Shown: positions 55,940 to 64,000 of the stretch, piece after piece
How positions within the stretch are numbered: the first letter of the stretch is position 1
Layout: each line of letters starts with the position of its first letter
Origin: Brachyspira hampsonii
GTDB taxonomy: Bacteria > Spirochaetota > Brachyspiria > Brachyspirales > Brachyspiraceae
Assembly: GCF_002214805.1 (NCBI RefSeq)
Contig: NZ_CP019914.1
Coordinates: 1,302,001 to 1,366,000 of the forward strand
DNA: 64,000 bases
Reading direction: 5' to 3'
Program-made: the position numbers and the translations under genes
Notes under the pieces: model-generated
What the model was told of the DNA's origin: nothing
Seen by the model: the letters and a program-made list of their open reading frames with translations, nothing else
Database searches by the model: none

Positions 55940-55970
55940 ATCAAATTATATTCCTTAAAATATAATTAAC

Positions 55971-55998
55971 ATTGTACTTAAAAGACTTTATTTGTCAA
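55971..55998 (-). promoter_or_regulatory. cysS: Promoter of cysS
   Basis: TTGACA (55993-55998) and TACAAT (55971-55976) are 16 bp apart on the minus strand. Confidence 0.65.
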
Positions 55999-56044
55999 GG
56001 TATTATTATTCATTTTTTACAAATGTTTTTTATACAGTATCAAT

Positions 56045-56079
56045 AAAAAAATCCCTCCTAAAAATTTTAGGAAGGATTC
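56045..56079 (-). terminator. Terminator of the 56.1-56.9 kb unit
   Basis: AATCCTTCCTAAAA and TTTTAGGAGGGATT pair with one G-U, followed on the minus strand by seven T. It is about 60 bp after the small 33-codon gene. Confidence 0.88.
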
Positions 56080-56140
56080 TCAAATTTTATTTATTAAAAT
56101 AAATAAAATAATTTTCTAAATATAAACTAAAATAATAAAA

Positions 56141-56242
56141 TCAAACAGCCTTGCTTTTTTTTATTACCACAGTAGCCTGCTCCTTATATTTAGATATTAG
56201 GCTTTTAAGGTCTTGTTTTACCTTATCTTCTGTTTGTGCCAT
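56141..56242 (-). CDS. Small 33-residue basic protein (previously easy to miss)
   Basis: A 33-codon ORF starts with ATG at 56242 behind a very strong ribosome site (AAGGAGG, 7 bases upstream). The protein begins MAQTEDKVKQDLKSLISKYK and ends VIKKSKAV: one amphipathic helix with net positive charge, not a signal peptide. It lies 34 bp downstream of the secreted-protein gene and ahead of a strong terminator, so it is probably translated as the last gene of that transcript. The function is unknown. Confidence 0.65.
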   Translation of the reverse strand: MAQTEDKVKQDLKSLISKYKEQATVVIKKSKAV

Positions 56243-56276
56243 TATTTAATTCCTCCTTGAATAATGAATAATGCTT

Positions 56277-56852
56277 TTAGAAGCTGCCGTCTCTCCAAAC
56301 TTTAAAGTCCGGATAGTCTAATTTCTTAGATTTATCTTCATACCATTTGCATACAGCTGCTGACATATTAATAACATAAAAATTAAATTCTGTCTTCCAA
56401 CCGTCATTTTTAAATTCGGCAAATGATGGTATAAATTTATTATTAATAGAATTATATATACTATTCTGGGCTGATTCTGTAGGAATATTATTATCTTTTA
56501 TTGCTATTCTTAATATCAAATGTATAGACATACATGATAAAGTGGATGTGATTCTGCTGTATTCATTAAACATTTCATCTTTTGTGTAATTATTTGATAA
56601 AGTATCCATCCATAATTTAATTATACTTCCCAATGCCTCTAATTGTTCAGGTGAGGCATTTTTGTTCATTATAATATCTGCATAATTTTCTGCTAATTGC
56701 TGAAATGTCATAGTTGAGTTTTCATCGGATATATATATATCTGCAACTTCTTCTATTTGCATAGATTTCACCATAGATGCAGCATTATCCTGACTATAAA
56801 CATTAATAGATATAAAAATAAATAAAACTAATAGCAAATAAATTTTTTTCAT
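56277..56852 (-). CDS. Secreted hypothetical protein
   Basis: The protein has 191 residues. A signal peptide (KKIYLLLVLFIFISINVYSQ, cleaved near residue 20) is followed by a mostly helical mature protein with no recognised domain. A late Cys (CKWYEDKSKKLDYPDF) is present. A promoter lies 32 bp upstream, and the 33-codon gene follows on the same strand. The function is unknown. Confidence 0.7.
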   Translation of the reverse strand: MKKIYLLLVLFIFISINVYSQDNAASMVKSMQIEEVADIYISDENSTMTFQQLAENYADIIMNKNASPEQLEALGSIIKLWMDTLSNNYTKDEMFNEYSRITSTLSCMSIHLILRIAIKDNNIPTESAQNSIYNSINNKFIPSFAEFKNDGWKTEFNFYVINMSAAVCKWYEDKSKKLDYPDFKVWRDGSF

Positions 56853-56883
56853 AAAATATATCCAATTTATAATTTAGTTTTAT

Positions 56884-56911
56884 TTATTATCGTCATCAAT
56901 TAATTTGTCAA
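56884..56911 (-). promoter_or_regulatory. Promoter of the 56.3-56.9 kb unit
   Basis: TTGACA (56906-56911) and TAATAA (56884-56889) are 16 bp apart on the minus strand. Confidence 0.55.
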
Positions 56912-56961
56912 TACACTTTTATTTTGTTTTAAATGATAAAGAAAACTCAAAAACTGAATAT

Positions 56962-57918
56962 TTAACTATCAATTCTTTCAATCCATTTAAATACTTTATC
57001 TAATATATGTTCGCTGTCCATAGCTTCAAAGAATATGCCATTAACTAAATTATTATGATAAATATTTTTATTATCAAATACAATACAATCAGCTAAACCA
57101 TTATGAAAACTATTAACTTTATTAGAAAAATTAATAGAATTCTTAACATCGCAAATAGGATCCAATTCTGAATGAACACATAATACCTTTGTTTTTTCAC
57201 TTCCGTCTATATGATTATACGGATTAGCTTCTTCTCTATTATAGCTTTCCTCAAATAATTGATTAAGCATAGGAGTAATTATATCATTAGTACATACATT
57301 TAAATCAGTAGGACCGCCAAGTGATACATAACCTTTAAAAATATTAGAATCTACATTATACTTTTTATGCATTTCTTTATAATATACAAGCAAAGCTCCT
57401 AAATGTGCACCGGCTGATGAACCTATTACTACAATATCAGAATAATCAATATTTTTATTTTTTAAAACTTCTAATGCCTTATTAAACCCTGAAAATACAT
57501 CTTCTATTTGAGCTGGATATTTATATTTTTTACTAAGTCTGTACCCAAGCAAAATAGTATAAAATTTTTCTTTTGCAAATCTTCTTCCTACGAATCTGTA
57601 TAAATTGGCATTACCCTCTCTCCAGCCGCCTCCATAAAGATAAACTATAACCTGCTTCTTAGGGCTTTCATTTTCTTTTAATTGAGGAGAAAAATATAAT
57701 ATATATTGTGCTTTATCCTTATCAAATTGATACTTTTCAGGTTTTATTCTCTTGTCAGACCTTATGAAATTTAAAGCCATACTTGGATAACTTAAATATT
57801 CTCCAAGTAAATTTTTTCTTCTTATCTTTTCTTCTATTTTTTTATTCTTTATCTCTAACTTATCTTTTTCTTTCTCAAGTTTTATCTGCTCTTTTTCAGC
57901 ATTTTTTTTATCTTCCAT
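56962..57918 (-). CDS. Alpha/beta hydrolase (HSL-like esterase/lipase)
   Basis: The protein has 318 residues. A charged coiled-coil-like N-terminus (1-35) precedes an alpha/beta-hydrolase domain with YLYGGGWREGN (oxyanion-hole region, 88-98), the nucleophile GSSAGAH (about 167-173), Asp in VHSELDPICDV and a late His in IYHNN. These fit carboxylesterases of the HSL/BD-FAE type. It is probably cytoplasmic. It forms the last gene of an operon with the DUF6320 and acyltransferase genes, a combination known from other gut bacteria. Ester metabolism is inferred. Confidence 0.85.
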   Translation of the reverse strand: MEDKKNAEKEQIKLEKEKDKLEIKNKKIEEKIRRKNLLGEYLSYPSMALNFIRSDKRIKPEKYQFDKDKAQYILYFSPQLKENESPKKQVIVYLYGGGWREGNANLYRFVGRRFAKEKFYTILLGYRLSKKYKYPAQIEDVFSGFNKALEVLKNKNIDYSDIVVIGSSAGAHLGALLVYYKEMHKKYNVDSNIFKGYVSLGGPTDLNVCTNDIITPMLNQLFEESYNREEANPYNHIDGSEKTKVLCVHSELDPICDVKNSINFSNKVNSFHNGLADCIVFDNKNIYHNNLVNGIFFEAMDSEHILDKVFKWIERIDS

Positions 57919-57952
57919 AAAAATACTCCTTAACTATTTTAATACATATTTT

Positions 57953-58621
57953 TTATATATGAAAAATTTTTATTATAGATGAAATAAAATCAATTCTAAA
58001 TAATATAAGCATAGCTAAAATAATTATAATACCTCCTCCCAATGCCGATAAACTGCTCCAAAGTACAAAATGAAATAACGGCAGAATTATAATCATTATT
58101 GATATAAAGGAAGCAGACACTATATAAGAAACATATTCATTAAAATATTTTCTATCTATAACAGCAATTAAAAACATAGCTATATTTAATCCAAGAGCTA
58201 AAAATGGAATAACATAATTAAATGACCATTTATGAAAACCGGTAAATATATCTACCACAATAACAAGAGGCATAAGTATAAAAAACTCTATAATCAATTT
58301 CTGCCTTAAATATAAAGTATTTGCTGTAAAACATATAAATGTAAAATATGCACATAATATGGATATAACAGATATTACAGCCCAATTATATTTTGAATTA
58401 GTTGAAATATTTACTATTATCAAAATTATTATCATCGTTAATGATGAAAGCAAAACTATTTTTTTAGAATTAATTTTTTTCTGCATTTTATAAAACCATT
58501 CATAAGAATGATATTCTTCATTTATTATCATATTATCATTATTATTTAATTCTTTCAGACATAAAGGACATATATTTCTATTAGTTTTTATTTTCAATCT
58601 GCAGTTATTACAATATGACAT
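57953..58621 (-). CDS. DUF6320-like zinc-ribbon membrane protein
   Basis: The protein has 222 residues. The N-terminal zinc ribbon CNNCRLKIKTNRNICPLC (4-21) has four cysteines, followed by about six membrane segments. This layout fits DUF6320 proteins, which occur between an acyltransferase and an esterase. Its role may be as a membrane partner of the acyltransferase. It is separated by 34 bp from the hydrolase and 5 bp from the acyltransferase, so the three are one operon. Confidence 0.75.
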   Translation of the reverse strand: MSYCNNCRLKIKTNRNICPLCLKELNNNDNMIINEEYHSYEWFYKMQKKINSKKIVLLSSLTMIIILIIVNISTNSKYNWAVISVISILCAYFTFICFTANTLYLRQKLIIEFFILMPLVIVVDIFTGFHKWSFNYVIPFLALGLNIAMFLIAVIDRKYFNEYVSYIVSASFISIMIIILPLFHFVLWSSLSALGGGIIIILAMLILFRIDFISSIIKIFHI

Positions 58622-58626
58622 ATTAT

Positions 58627-59901
58627 TTACACCCCAAAATCATTAGAATAAATTTCAACTTCTGTAATATTGGATATATAATTAAAAAAATATTTTATTA
58701 TATCTGTTTCTATCACAGTTCTATTGAATGTAATTGACAATTTATCTTCAAAACTGCATAAACCGCAATTTAAAGGACTGTTTATTGTAGGATATACAAT
58801 TGCTTCAAAATGTTTTATATAATCTTTCATATCATCAGGCAATGATATATTACTGAAATTGGATACTGTCATAGTTTTCAATTTATCTTCAAAAAGTTCA
58901 AAGGCTAAATTAACTGCAAAGTTTTTAATAACTAATGGTATAAATTTCGCAAATATATTATTTTCTAATTTTGTATTTTCATATATAAAATTCTGAAGCT
59001 TTTCCTTACTAACTTTTTCTTTCATCTCTTTATTTGTTATTATTATAATATCATCAAAAGTTAATTCTTTATCTGTAGGAATAACTACATTAGCAATACC
59101 GAAGAAATTTTTTAACGATATTGAAGGAAATATATTCCTCAAATTAACAGGCACGCACATAACTATATTTTTTCCATCAAATCTGTTTTTTATTCTAGTT
59201 TCATAAATAGAATAAACCAAAACTGATATTATATAAGATGTAATTGTGGTATTATATTTTTTGCTCTCTTCCTTTATCCTTTTCAAACTTAATATGCCAT
59301 GCACAACATTATCACCATAAAATTTTAAAGGCTTTCCCTTAATCAAATAAATATTTTTTATTTTTTTTTCTTTTTTAGTTTTTATTTTATTTTTTGTATG
59401 AACATAAAAGCTGTCATCATAGTCGGCTGTAATCGGAACAGTATCTTTAAATATATCATCATTCTTGTCATCAATATTTTTTCCTGATAAAACAAAATAA
59501 TGATACAGCAAAGATTTAAAAAAACTTATTAAAGACGAAGCATCTGCAAGAGAATGATAAACTTCTGTAAATATTCTGTATTTATAATATCCCACTCTTA
59601 AAAGATAGCCATTATTTAATTTACTGTTTATATTATAGCAAGGATAATATTTATCTTCTGCTACAATTAATTTTCTATGATTTTCTTCAAAGTAATTCCA
59701 AAACAGACCCTTTTTTATCATAAGCGAAAGAGTCGGAAATCTTTTTATAGTGATATCCAATGCCTGCTGAAGTATATTAGGATTAACTTCTTCATTATTA
59801 AGAACCGCTGAGACTCTAAATATTGGTATATTTTTTTTATTCTTTATAGAAACAAAAAGTTTAGCTGCATTATCTAATTTATAAAGATGTTTCATACTCA
59901 T
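58627..59901 (-). CDS. Condensation/alcohol-acetyltransferase-like acyltransferase
   Basis: The protein has 424 residues. The HxxxD-type active site is in VYHSLADASSLISFFKSL (about 114-131, His and Asp as usual). RNIFPSISLKNFFGIANVVI and the KTMTVSNFSNISLPDDMK stretch fit the second half of this CoA-dependent acyltransferase fold (WS/DGAT, alcohol acetyltransferase). It likely transfers an acyl group to an alcohol or lipid. It is the first gene of the operon with DUF6320 and esterase genes, and begins just downstream (relative to transcription) of repeat R11. Confidence 0.75.
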   Translation of the reverse strand: MSMKHLYKLDNAAKLFVSIKNKKNIPIFRVSAVLNNEEVNPNILQQALDITIKRFPTLSLMIKKGLFWNYFEENHRKLIVAEDKYYPCYNINSKLNNGYLLRVGYYKYRIFTEVYHSLADASSLISFFKSLLYHYFVLSGKNIDDKNDDIFKDTVPITADYDDSFYVHTKNKIKTKKEKKIKNIYLIKGKPLKFYGDNVVHGILSLKRIKEESKKYNTTITSYIISVLVYSIYETRIKNRFDGKNIVMCVPVNLRNIFPSISLKNFFGIANVVIPTDKELTFDDIIIITNKEMKEKVSKEKLQNFIYENTKLENNIFAKFIPLVIKNFAVNLAFELFEDKLKTMTVSNFSNISLPDDMKDYIKHFEAIVYPTINSPLNCGLCSFEDKLSITFNRTVIETDIIKYFFNYISNITEVEIYSNDFGV

Positions 59902-60062
59902 AGCACCATAATTTTATATTAATATTTTAAATCATCTTTTTTATTTTGCAATGATTAAAAATAACTAAATTTTTATAAAAAGAGTATTTAGTAATATATA
60001 GTTCTTAATACTCAAATTTTCAAAACCAGCCAAAGTATTATTCAAATACGCAATTTATTCAA

Positions 60063-60762
60063 CGCACGGTTAATCGATTTATCAATATAATAAAATTTGA
60101 ATTGTCAATAAAATCTTTATATTTAGTGTTTCTCAGCGTGCGGTAAAAACACAATAAATTTTCAAAAACACTTGGGCGGGCAGCAGAAATGACAGAATAA
60201 AATAAAAAAGAAAAACTATACAAAAATGACATTAAGTTTAAAAAACCTAGAGGGCGGGGAATGAGAATAAATTCAAAAAACATAATTCTATTAAAAATAG
60301 TTTAAAATAAAAAATTAAGTTTTAAAATTCTATTAACGCACGGTGAACAGATTATTGACATTTAATTTAAACTATATTTTTAATAAATCTATATTTGAAA
60401 TTATGCTCTGCGTGCGGTGTATATGCTTAAATTTAAATAAATCTTGGGTGGGCAGCTAAAAAATCTAATTCGATAATAATAAAAGATTAATTTTATATTA
60501 CATATTAAAAACTGTAATCCTAAAGGGCGGGTAAATGTAATTAAATTTTAAAACTTATATTACATACCCCTCCCTTTAATATTTATTGCTAAAATTTAAA
60601 TTTTAGTATTTTTTTATTTTTAAAGCCAAATAAAAAATTATAGCACCCACCCAAATGTTATTTAAATATATAATCTACTTAACGCACGTTTAATACATAT
60701 TTATTAATTATTTAAATTATAATTAATAATCAGCTTATATTTTCAATTTCATTCTGCGTGCG
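60063..60762. repeat. Composite intergenic repeat R11 (A-B-C, A-B-C-C'-B'-A)
   Basis: Three A modules of exactly 80 bp: 60063-60142, 60337-60416 and 60683-60762. B boxes: CTTGGGCGGGCAGC (about 60171) and CTTGGGTGGGCAGC (about 60443). C boxes: CTAGAGGGCGGGGAATG (about 60248) and TAAAGGGCGGG (about 60520). C' is CATACCCCTCCCTTTA (about 60564) and B' AGCACCCACCCAA (about 60642). This is the longest array in the window and fills the gap 59902-60918. Confidence 0.93.
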
Positions 60763-60836
60763 GAAAGATAATAATAAAATAATTAGGAATATAAAATTTT
60801 CAAATATTTATAATTAATCAAAATATATATTATAAG

Positions 60837-60865
60837 TTGACAATAGTTATATTTTAATATATAAT
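60837..60865 (+). promoter_or_regulatory. Promoter of yebC-ruvC
   Basis: TTGACA (60837-60842) and TATAAT (60860-60865) are 17 bp apart, a perfect consensus sigma-70 promoter. The start codon of yebC follows about 53 bp downstream with a GAGGTG ribosome site. Confidence 0.85.
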
Positions 60866-60918
60866 TACAGCGAATAAATAATCTATAAATAAAAAAATCT
60901 AATAAATAGAGGTGTAAT

Positions 60919-61662
60919 ATGTCAGGACACTCCAAGTGGGCTAGTATTAAACATAAAAAAGCCGCAAATGATTCAAAAAAAGGTAAAATTTGGTCAAAAA
61001 TAGCAAAAGAAATCACAATCGCAGTAAAAGAAGGCGGAAGCCCAGATCCAGATCAGAATGCTAGATTAAGAATGGTTATAGTTAAAGCTAAAGGTACTAA
61101 CATGCCTAATGATAATATAGACAGAGCCATAAAAAGAGGAGCTGGTGCAGGCGAAGGTGCTAATATCGAAGAAATGTCTTATGAAGGTTATGCTCCGGGC
61201 GGAGTTGCTATCATAGTAGATGTTGCTACAGATAACAAAAACAGAACAGCTGCTGAAATAAGATCTATATTCAGCAAAAACGGCGGAAACTTAGCAGAAA
61301 ACGGTGCAGTTTCTTGGCAGTTTAAGAAAAAAGCTGTTGTTATTATACCTGCAGCAGGAAACACTGAAGAGAGCTTAATGGATATAGTGCTTGATGCAGG
61401 TGCTGAAGATATAGAACAAGATGAAGAAGTATTTACTATCACTGGTCCTATGGAAGCTTTATCTTCTATAGTTGATGCTCTAAAAGCAAAAGGCATTGAA
61501 CCTGAAAGTGCTGAAATAGTACGCGTTGCTGATAATACTATGACTATAGCCGAAAGTGATGCTAAAAAAGTTATGAAAATTATAGGACTTTTTGAAGATC
61601 ATGATGATGTTTCAGCAGTTGCTACTAACTTAGAAATTACTGATAACTTAATTGAAGAATAA
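60919..61662 (+). CDS. yebC: YebC/PmpR-family protein
   Basis: The protein has 247 residues of normal length, cytoplasmic. The N-terminal MSGHSKWASIKHKKAANDSK is the family hallmark, and GGSPDPDQNARLRMVIVKA, IDRAIKRGAG and YEGYAPGGVAIIVD follow. YebC proteins have been described as DNA-binding regulators (PmpR) and also as factors that help translation of proline-rich stretches, so the role is uncertain. Its position directly upstream of ruvC is conserved in many bacteria. It is driven by the consensus promoter at 60837. Confidence 0.97.
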   Translation: MSGHSKWASIKHKKAANDSKKGKIWSKIAKEITIAVKEGGSPDPDQNARLRMVIVKAKGTNMPNDNIDRAIKRGAGAGEGANIEEMSYEGYAPGGVAIIVDVATDNKNRTAAEIRSIFSKNGGNLAENGAVSWQFKKKAVVIIPAAGNTEESLMDIVLDAGAEDIEQDEEVFTITGPMEALSSIVDALKAKGIEPESAEIVRVADNTMTIAESDAKKVMKIIGLFEDHDDVSAVATNLEITDNLIEE

Positions 61663-61694
61663 TAATATTTTATCACAAAGCAATTAATATCTTT

Positions 61695-62177
61695 ATGATA
61701 ACTTTAGGAATAGACCCGGGATTTGCTAGATGCGGTTATGCTTTTATAGAATCAAAAAATTCGGCATACAAAATAGTGAATTCCGGTCTTATTGAAACCT
61801 TTCAAAATCAAGAATATAATCAAAGACTTTCATTTATATATACTCAATTAGATGCTCTTATTAAAAAGTACAATCCAAGCAATGCCGCAATAGAAGAATT
61901 ATTTTTTTCAAAGAATACTAAAACTGCAATAAAAGTTGCTGAAGCTAGAGGTGTTATTATATTAGCTCTCACTTTAAATAATATTGAATTTCAGGAATAC
62001 AAACCGAAAGAGGTTAAATCACAAATAACAGGTAATGGCAATGCAAATAAAGATGCTATGATGAAAATGGTTAATCTTTTTACAGGCTCCAATATTATTC
62101 AAGATGATACTGCTGATGCTGTAGCTATAGCTTTAGCCCATGCTTCAAGAAATAGAATATTTAATAGTATCAAATAA
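61695..62177 (+). CDS. ruvC: Crossover junction endodeoxyribonuclease RuvC
   Basis: The enzyme resolves Holliday junctions together with RuvAB. It has 160 residues. Catalytic acidic residues are in GIDPGFARCGYA (Asp7), the AAIEELFF segment (Glu) and QDDTADAVAIALAHA near the end (Asp pair). RuvAB is not in the window. It lies 32 bp after yebC, in one transcript. Its last 8 bp overlap the convergent secreted-protein gene. Confidence 0.96.
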   Translation: MITLGIDPGFARCGYAFIESKNSAYKIVNSGLIETFQNQEYNQRLSFIYTQLDALIKKYNPSNAAIEELFFSKNTKTAIKVAEARGVIILALTLNNIEFQEYKPKEVKSQITGNGNANKDAMMKMVNLFTGSNIIQDDTADAVAIALAHASRNRIFNSIK

Positions 62178-62862
62178 TTGGTTTTTCGTAGTTAACATCA
62201 TCTATCATATATATATTATCTTTATGATTAGTTTTAGGAGTTTCTAAAGTTTCTGAATCTTTAGAGCTTTTATCTTCAGATATTTGACTTTCAAGTATAG
62301 ATTCAAATTCTGATTGATAATTTTCTAATATAGTACCGCTTAAATCAGCATATAATAATATCTCTTTTAATTTTTGCAAATCGTAGACATAGGTGTATGT
62401 ATATTTTGCACTGCCTATAGTTTCTGCAGCCCTAACAGCTAAAGAGTTATTGTATAATAATTCTTTAAGCAAAATTATACTTTGCTGACTTGCAGTTTGA
62501 GAATTAGTTAATGAATAAAATTCACTTTCACCATATTTATTTAATGATGTATTTCTAGGCTCATTCTTACCTAATCTGTATATAATATCTATTTTATCAT
62601 TGTCATTCAAACGCTGTTTAAAAAGTAAAGAAGGGGTATATAAGTTCATATTAATGGAATTGCTGTTTATTTTTATCATTAATGTATTGAAGTTTAAACT
62701 ATTTTCTTCTTGTTTTTTTATAAAAATAGAAATTTCTTTTTCATCTGTTATAGGATCTATTTTTTCAACTAAATGCCATTCACCTATTGCATAATACTCT
62801 GAATACAATATAGAAGAACTAATAAAAATCATAACAATAATAATTTGTTTTACTATTTTCAT
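62170..62862 (-). CDS. Secreted protein of unknown function (paralogue of the 0.2 kb gene)
   Basis: The protein has 230 residues from ATG 62862, chosen over 62874 because GGAG (62869-62872) sits 6 bases upstream. The signal peptide spans 1-20 (IIIVMIFISSSILYS). The mature part has a Trp near the start (GEWHLVEKID), a beta-rich middle and LQKLKEILLYADLSGTI, which resembles the C-terminal end of the 0.2 kb protein, then an acidic low-complexity tail. The pattern recalls VasI/IalB-like periplasmic proteins, but only weakly. The function is unknown. Confidence 0.75.
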   Translation of the reverse strand: MKIVKQIIIVMIFISSSILYSEYYAIGEWHLVEKIDPITDEKEISIFIKKQEENSLNFNTLMIKINSNSINMNLYTPSLLFKQRLNDNDKIDIIYRLGKNEPRNTSLNKYGESEFYSLTNSQTASQQSIILLKELLYNNSLAVRAAETIGSAKYTYTYVYDLQKLKEILLYADLSGTILENYQSEFESILESQISEDKSSKDSETLETPKTNHKDNIYMIDDVNYEKPII

Positions 62863-62974
62863 AAAAAGCTCCATTTACTTTTCTATAATTATATTATGAT
62901 AGTTTTATCAATTAAAATCAATAATAAATACAAAATTAAAAAAAATTTTTAACGATTTTAGTTTACATATTAAA

Positions 62975-63018
62975 ATAAAAACAGCAGAAAACTAAAAAAC
63001 TAAGCCTTCTGCTGCAAT
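62975..63018 (-). terminator. Terminator of fruK
   Basis: CAGCAGAA and TTCTGCTG pair around a loop of about 20 bases. On the minus strand the stem is followed by TTTTTATTTT. Confidence 0.75.
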
Positions 63019-63042
63019 AAAATGATAAAATAAATAATGTTG

Positions 63043-63972
63043 TTATTTTAAATTAATCTCTTTTATTTCAACTTTATCCAATAAATTATTCATATTTTCA
63101 AATGTAGTAAGCCCCTCGCTAAAAGCAGTAGCAGTTCCTGAAGCTATAGCATATCTATACGAATCAAGTATATTTAAATTTTGACTTATACCATATACAA
63201 TACCAGCTACCATAGCATCTCCTGCCCCAACAGAACTTACAAGATTTCCTTCGGGAGCATTTCCTATATAAGAGCCGTCTTTATTAACTAAAGCAGAACC
63301 CTCTTTACCTAATGATACTATAACATTTTCACTTCCGTCTTCTACTAATTTCTTGGCATAAGTTATGATATCATATACAGTTTTTATATCCTTTCCAAAA
63401 TATTCAGATAATTCTTTTCTATTTGGTTTCGTAAGAAAAACATTTTCCTTCACCGCTATTTTAAAAGCATTCTCTCTTGAATCCAATATTACTTTTACAT
63501 TATTTTTTGATTTTGTTTTTTGTATAATGTCTTTGTAAATATCTTCTTTAACAGAACTAGGCACACTTCCGGAAAGAACTAATATATCATTATCCTGAAT
63601 ATTATTATCTATAATATTCAGCATCTGATCTATATTCTCCTGCAATATTTTAGGAGATTTACCCATTATTTCAGTTTCTTTTTTTTCTGTTTTTATTTTC
63701 ACATTGATTCTAGTATCTTCGGCAAGAGAAATAAAATTATCTTTTATTCCATATTTATTTAAATCTGCTTTTATATAATCACCTGTAAAGCCTCCGCAAA
63801 ATCCTAAAGCAGAAGATTCTATTCCAAAATTTTTTAATACTTTAGAAACATTTATCCCTTTTCCACCTGCTAAAGTGTATGAATTATTTACTTTATTTAA
63901 TTCTCCTTCTTCAAATTTATTCATATCCATATAATAATCTACTGCAGGATTTAGTGTTAAAGTATAAATCAT
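63043..63972 (-). CDS. fruK: 1-phosphofructokinase (PfkB family)
   Basis: The enzyme phosphorylates fructose-1-phosphate to fructose-1,6-bisphosphate. It has 309 residues of the PfkB fold, with the N-terminal LTLNPAVDYYMDM, the GGKGINVSKVL turn (about 37-47) and the catalytic GAGDAMVAG (about 249-257). LacC (tagatose-6-phosphate kinase) is closely related and cannot be excluded without neighbours. The start has GGGAG upstream. A fruA/fruR neighbour may lie outside the window. The GH32 enzyme at 31.4 kb would supply fructose. Confidence 0.9.
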   Translation of the reverse strand: MIYTLTLNPAVDYYMDMNKFEEGELNKVNNSYTLAGGKGINVSKVLKNFGIESSALGFCGGFTGDYIKADLNKYGIKDNFISLAEDTRINVKIKTEKKETEIMGKSPKILQENIDQMLNIIDNNIQDNDILVLSGSVPSSVKEDIYKDIIQKTKSKNNVKVILDSRENAFKIAVKENVFLTKPNRKELSEYFGKDIKTVYDIITYAKKLVEDGSENVIVSLGKEGSALVNKDGSYIGNAPEGNLVSSVGAGDAMVAGIVYGISQNLNILDSYRYAIASGTATAFSEGLTTFENMNNLLDKVEIKEINLK

Positions 63973-64000
63973 ATAAACTCCCTTATCTTTATTGTTTATT

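Noticed and set aside
60059-60283. 74-codon minus-strand ORF in repeat R11
   Set aside because: It lies wholly inside the composite repeat; other copies of the repeat have stops in this frame.
10069-60762. CRISPR array
   Set aside because: The composite repeats are far apart and variable inside, with no regular short spacers and no cas genes in the window.

Overview
The window is about 27% G+C and looks like chromosome of an intestinal spirochaete of the genus Brachyspira. The evidence is a FlaB-type core flagellin behind a sigma-28-like promoter, relaxed spirochaete lipoproteins, very AT-rich codon use with Asn-rich proteins, and many Brachyspira-style small secreted or membrane proteins of unknown function. 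The species cannot be fixed from the sequence alone. No rRNA, CRISPR array, phage or complete transposase was seen. There is one tRNA, tRNA-Val(UAC).

Layout. 0-4 kb: a secreted protein, a DUF115 protein, an M15 peptidase and tRNA-Val. 4-10 kb: a hypothetical gene, a FlgN-like gene and the arginine genes argF, argG, argH. 10-20.5 kb: an accessory region with four or five related small polytopic membrane proteins, a PepSY-like protein, flaB, a LUD-domain protein and a membrane protein whose 5' end looks decayed. 20.8-24.5 kb: a large DUF2723 membrane protein with a TPR tail. 25-28 kb: metY-metX behind a Met/Cys-rich leader peptide and attenuator. 28.6-30.8 kb: an Rrf2 regulator and hcp. 31-36 kb: a GH32 beta-fructosidase, a membrane-anchored nuclease, a frameshifted thiE and a GH4 alpha-galactosidase. 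37-44 kb: a TPR gene remnant, lgt, a HEAT protein, a 107-bp tandem repeat, TPR and GerMN envelope proteins and a rhodanese. 44-52 kb: three oligopeptide-binding lipoproteins, a NhaC antiporter and a DUF3298 lipoprotein. 52-59.9 kb: an Fe-ADH-like protein lacking its metal ligands, a YprB-like exonuclease, cysS, a 33-residue protein and a hydrolase/DUF6320/acyltransferase operon. 60.9-64 kb: yebC, ruvC, a secreted protein and fruK.

Three signals stand out. (1) Almost every long intergenic gap carries a composite repeat. Its A module is an AT-rich segment of nearly constant length (79-81 bp) bounded by CGCACG and CGTGCG. About 30 bp away is a B box (CTTGGGYGGGTGCT-like), and 60-75 bp further a C box (AGAGGGYGGGRATG-like). 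Units often join head to head, giving mirror images. (2) metY-metX has what looks like a complete ribosome-mediated attenuator, with a 25-codon leader containing 6 Met and 3 Cys codons. (3) The flaB mRNA leader is long and folded, with two CsrA-like GGA sites, one in a hairpin loop and one on the Shine-Dalgarno.

Metabolically the genes fit an anaerobic gut bacterium: arginine and methionine synthesis, use of sucrose, fructans and melibiose-type sugars, peptide uptake, NO or hydroxylamine defence, and motility. Signs of genome decay or plasticity include the thiE frameshift, the 5'-eroded PH-like gene, the TPR fragment, small terminal-inverted-repeat elements and near-identical repeats flanking melA.
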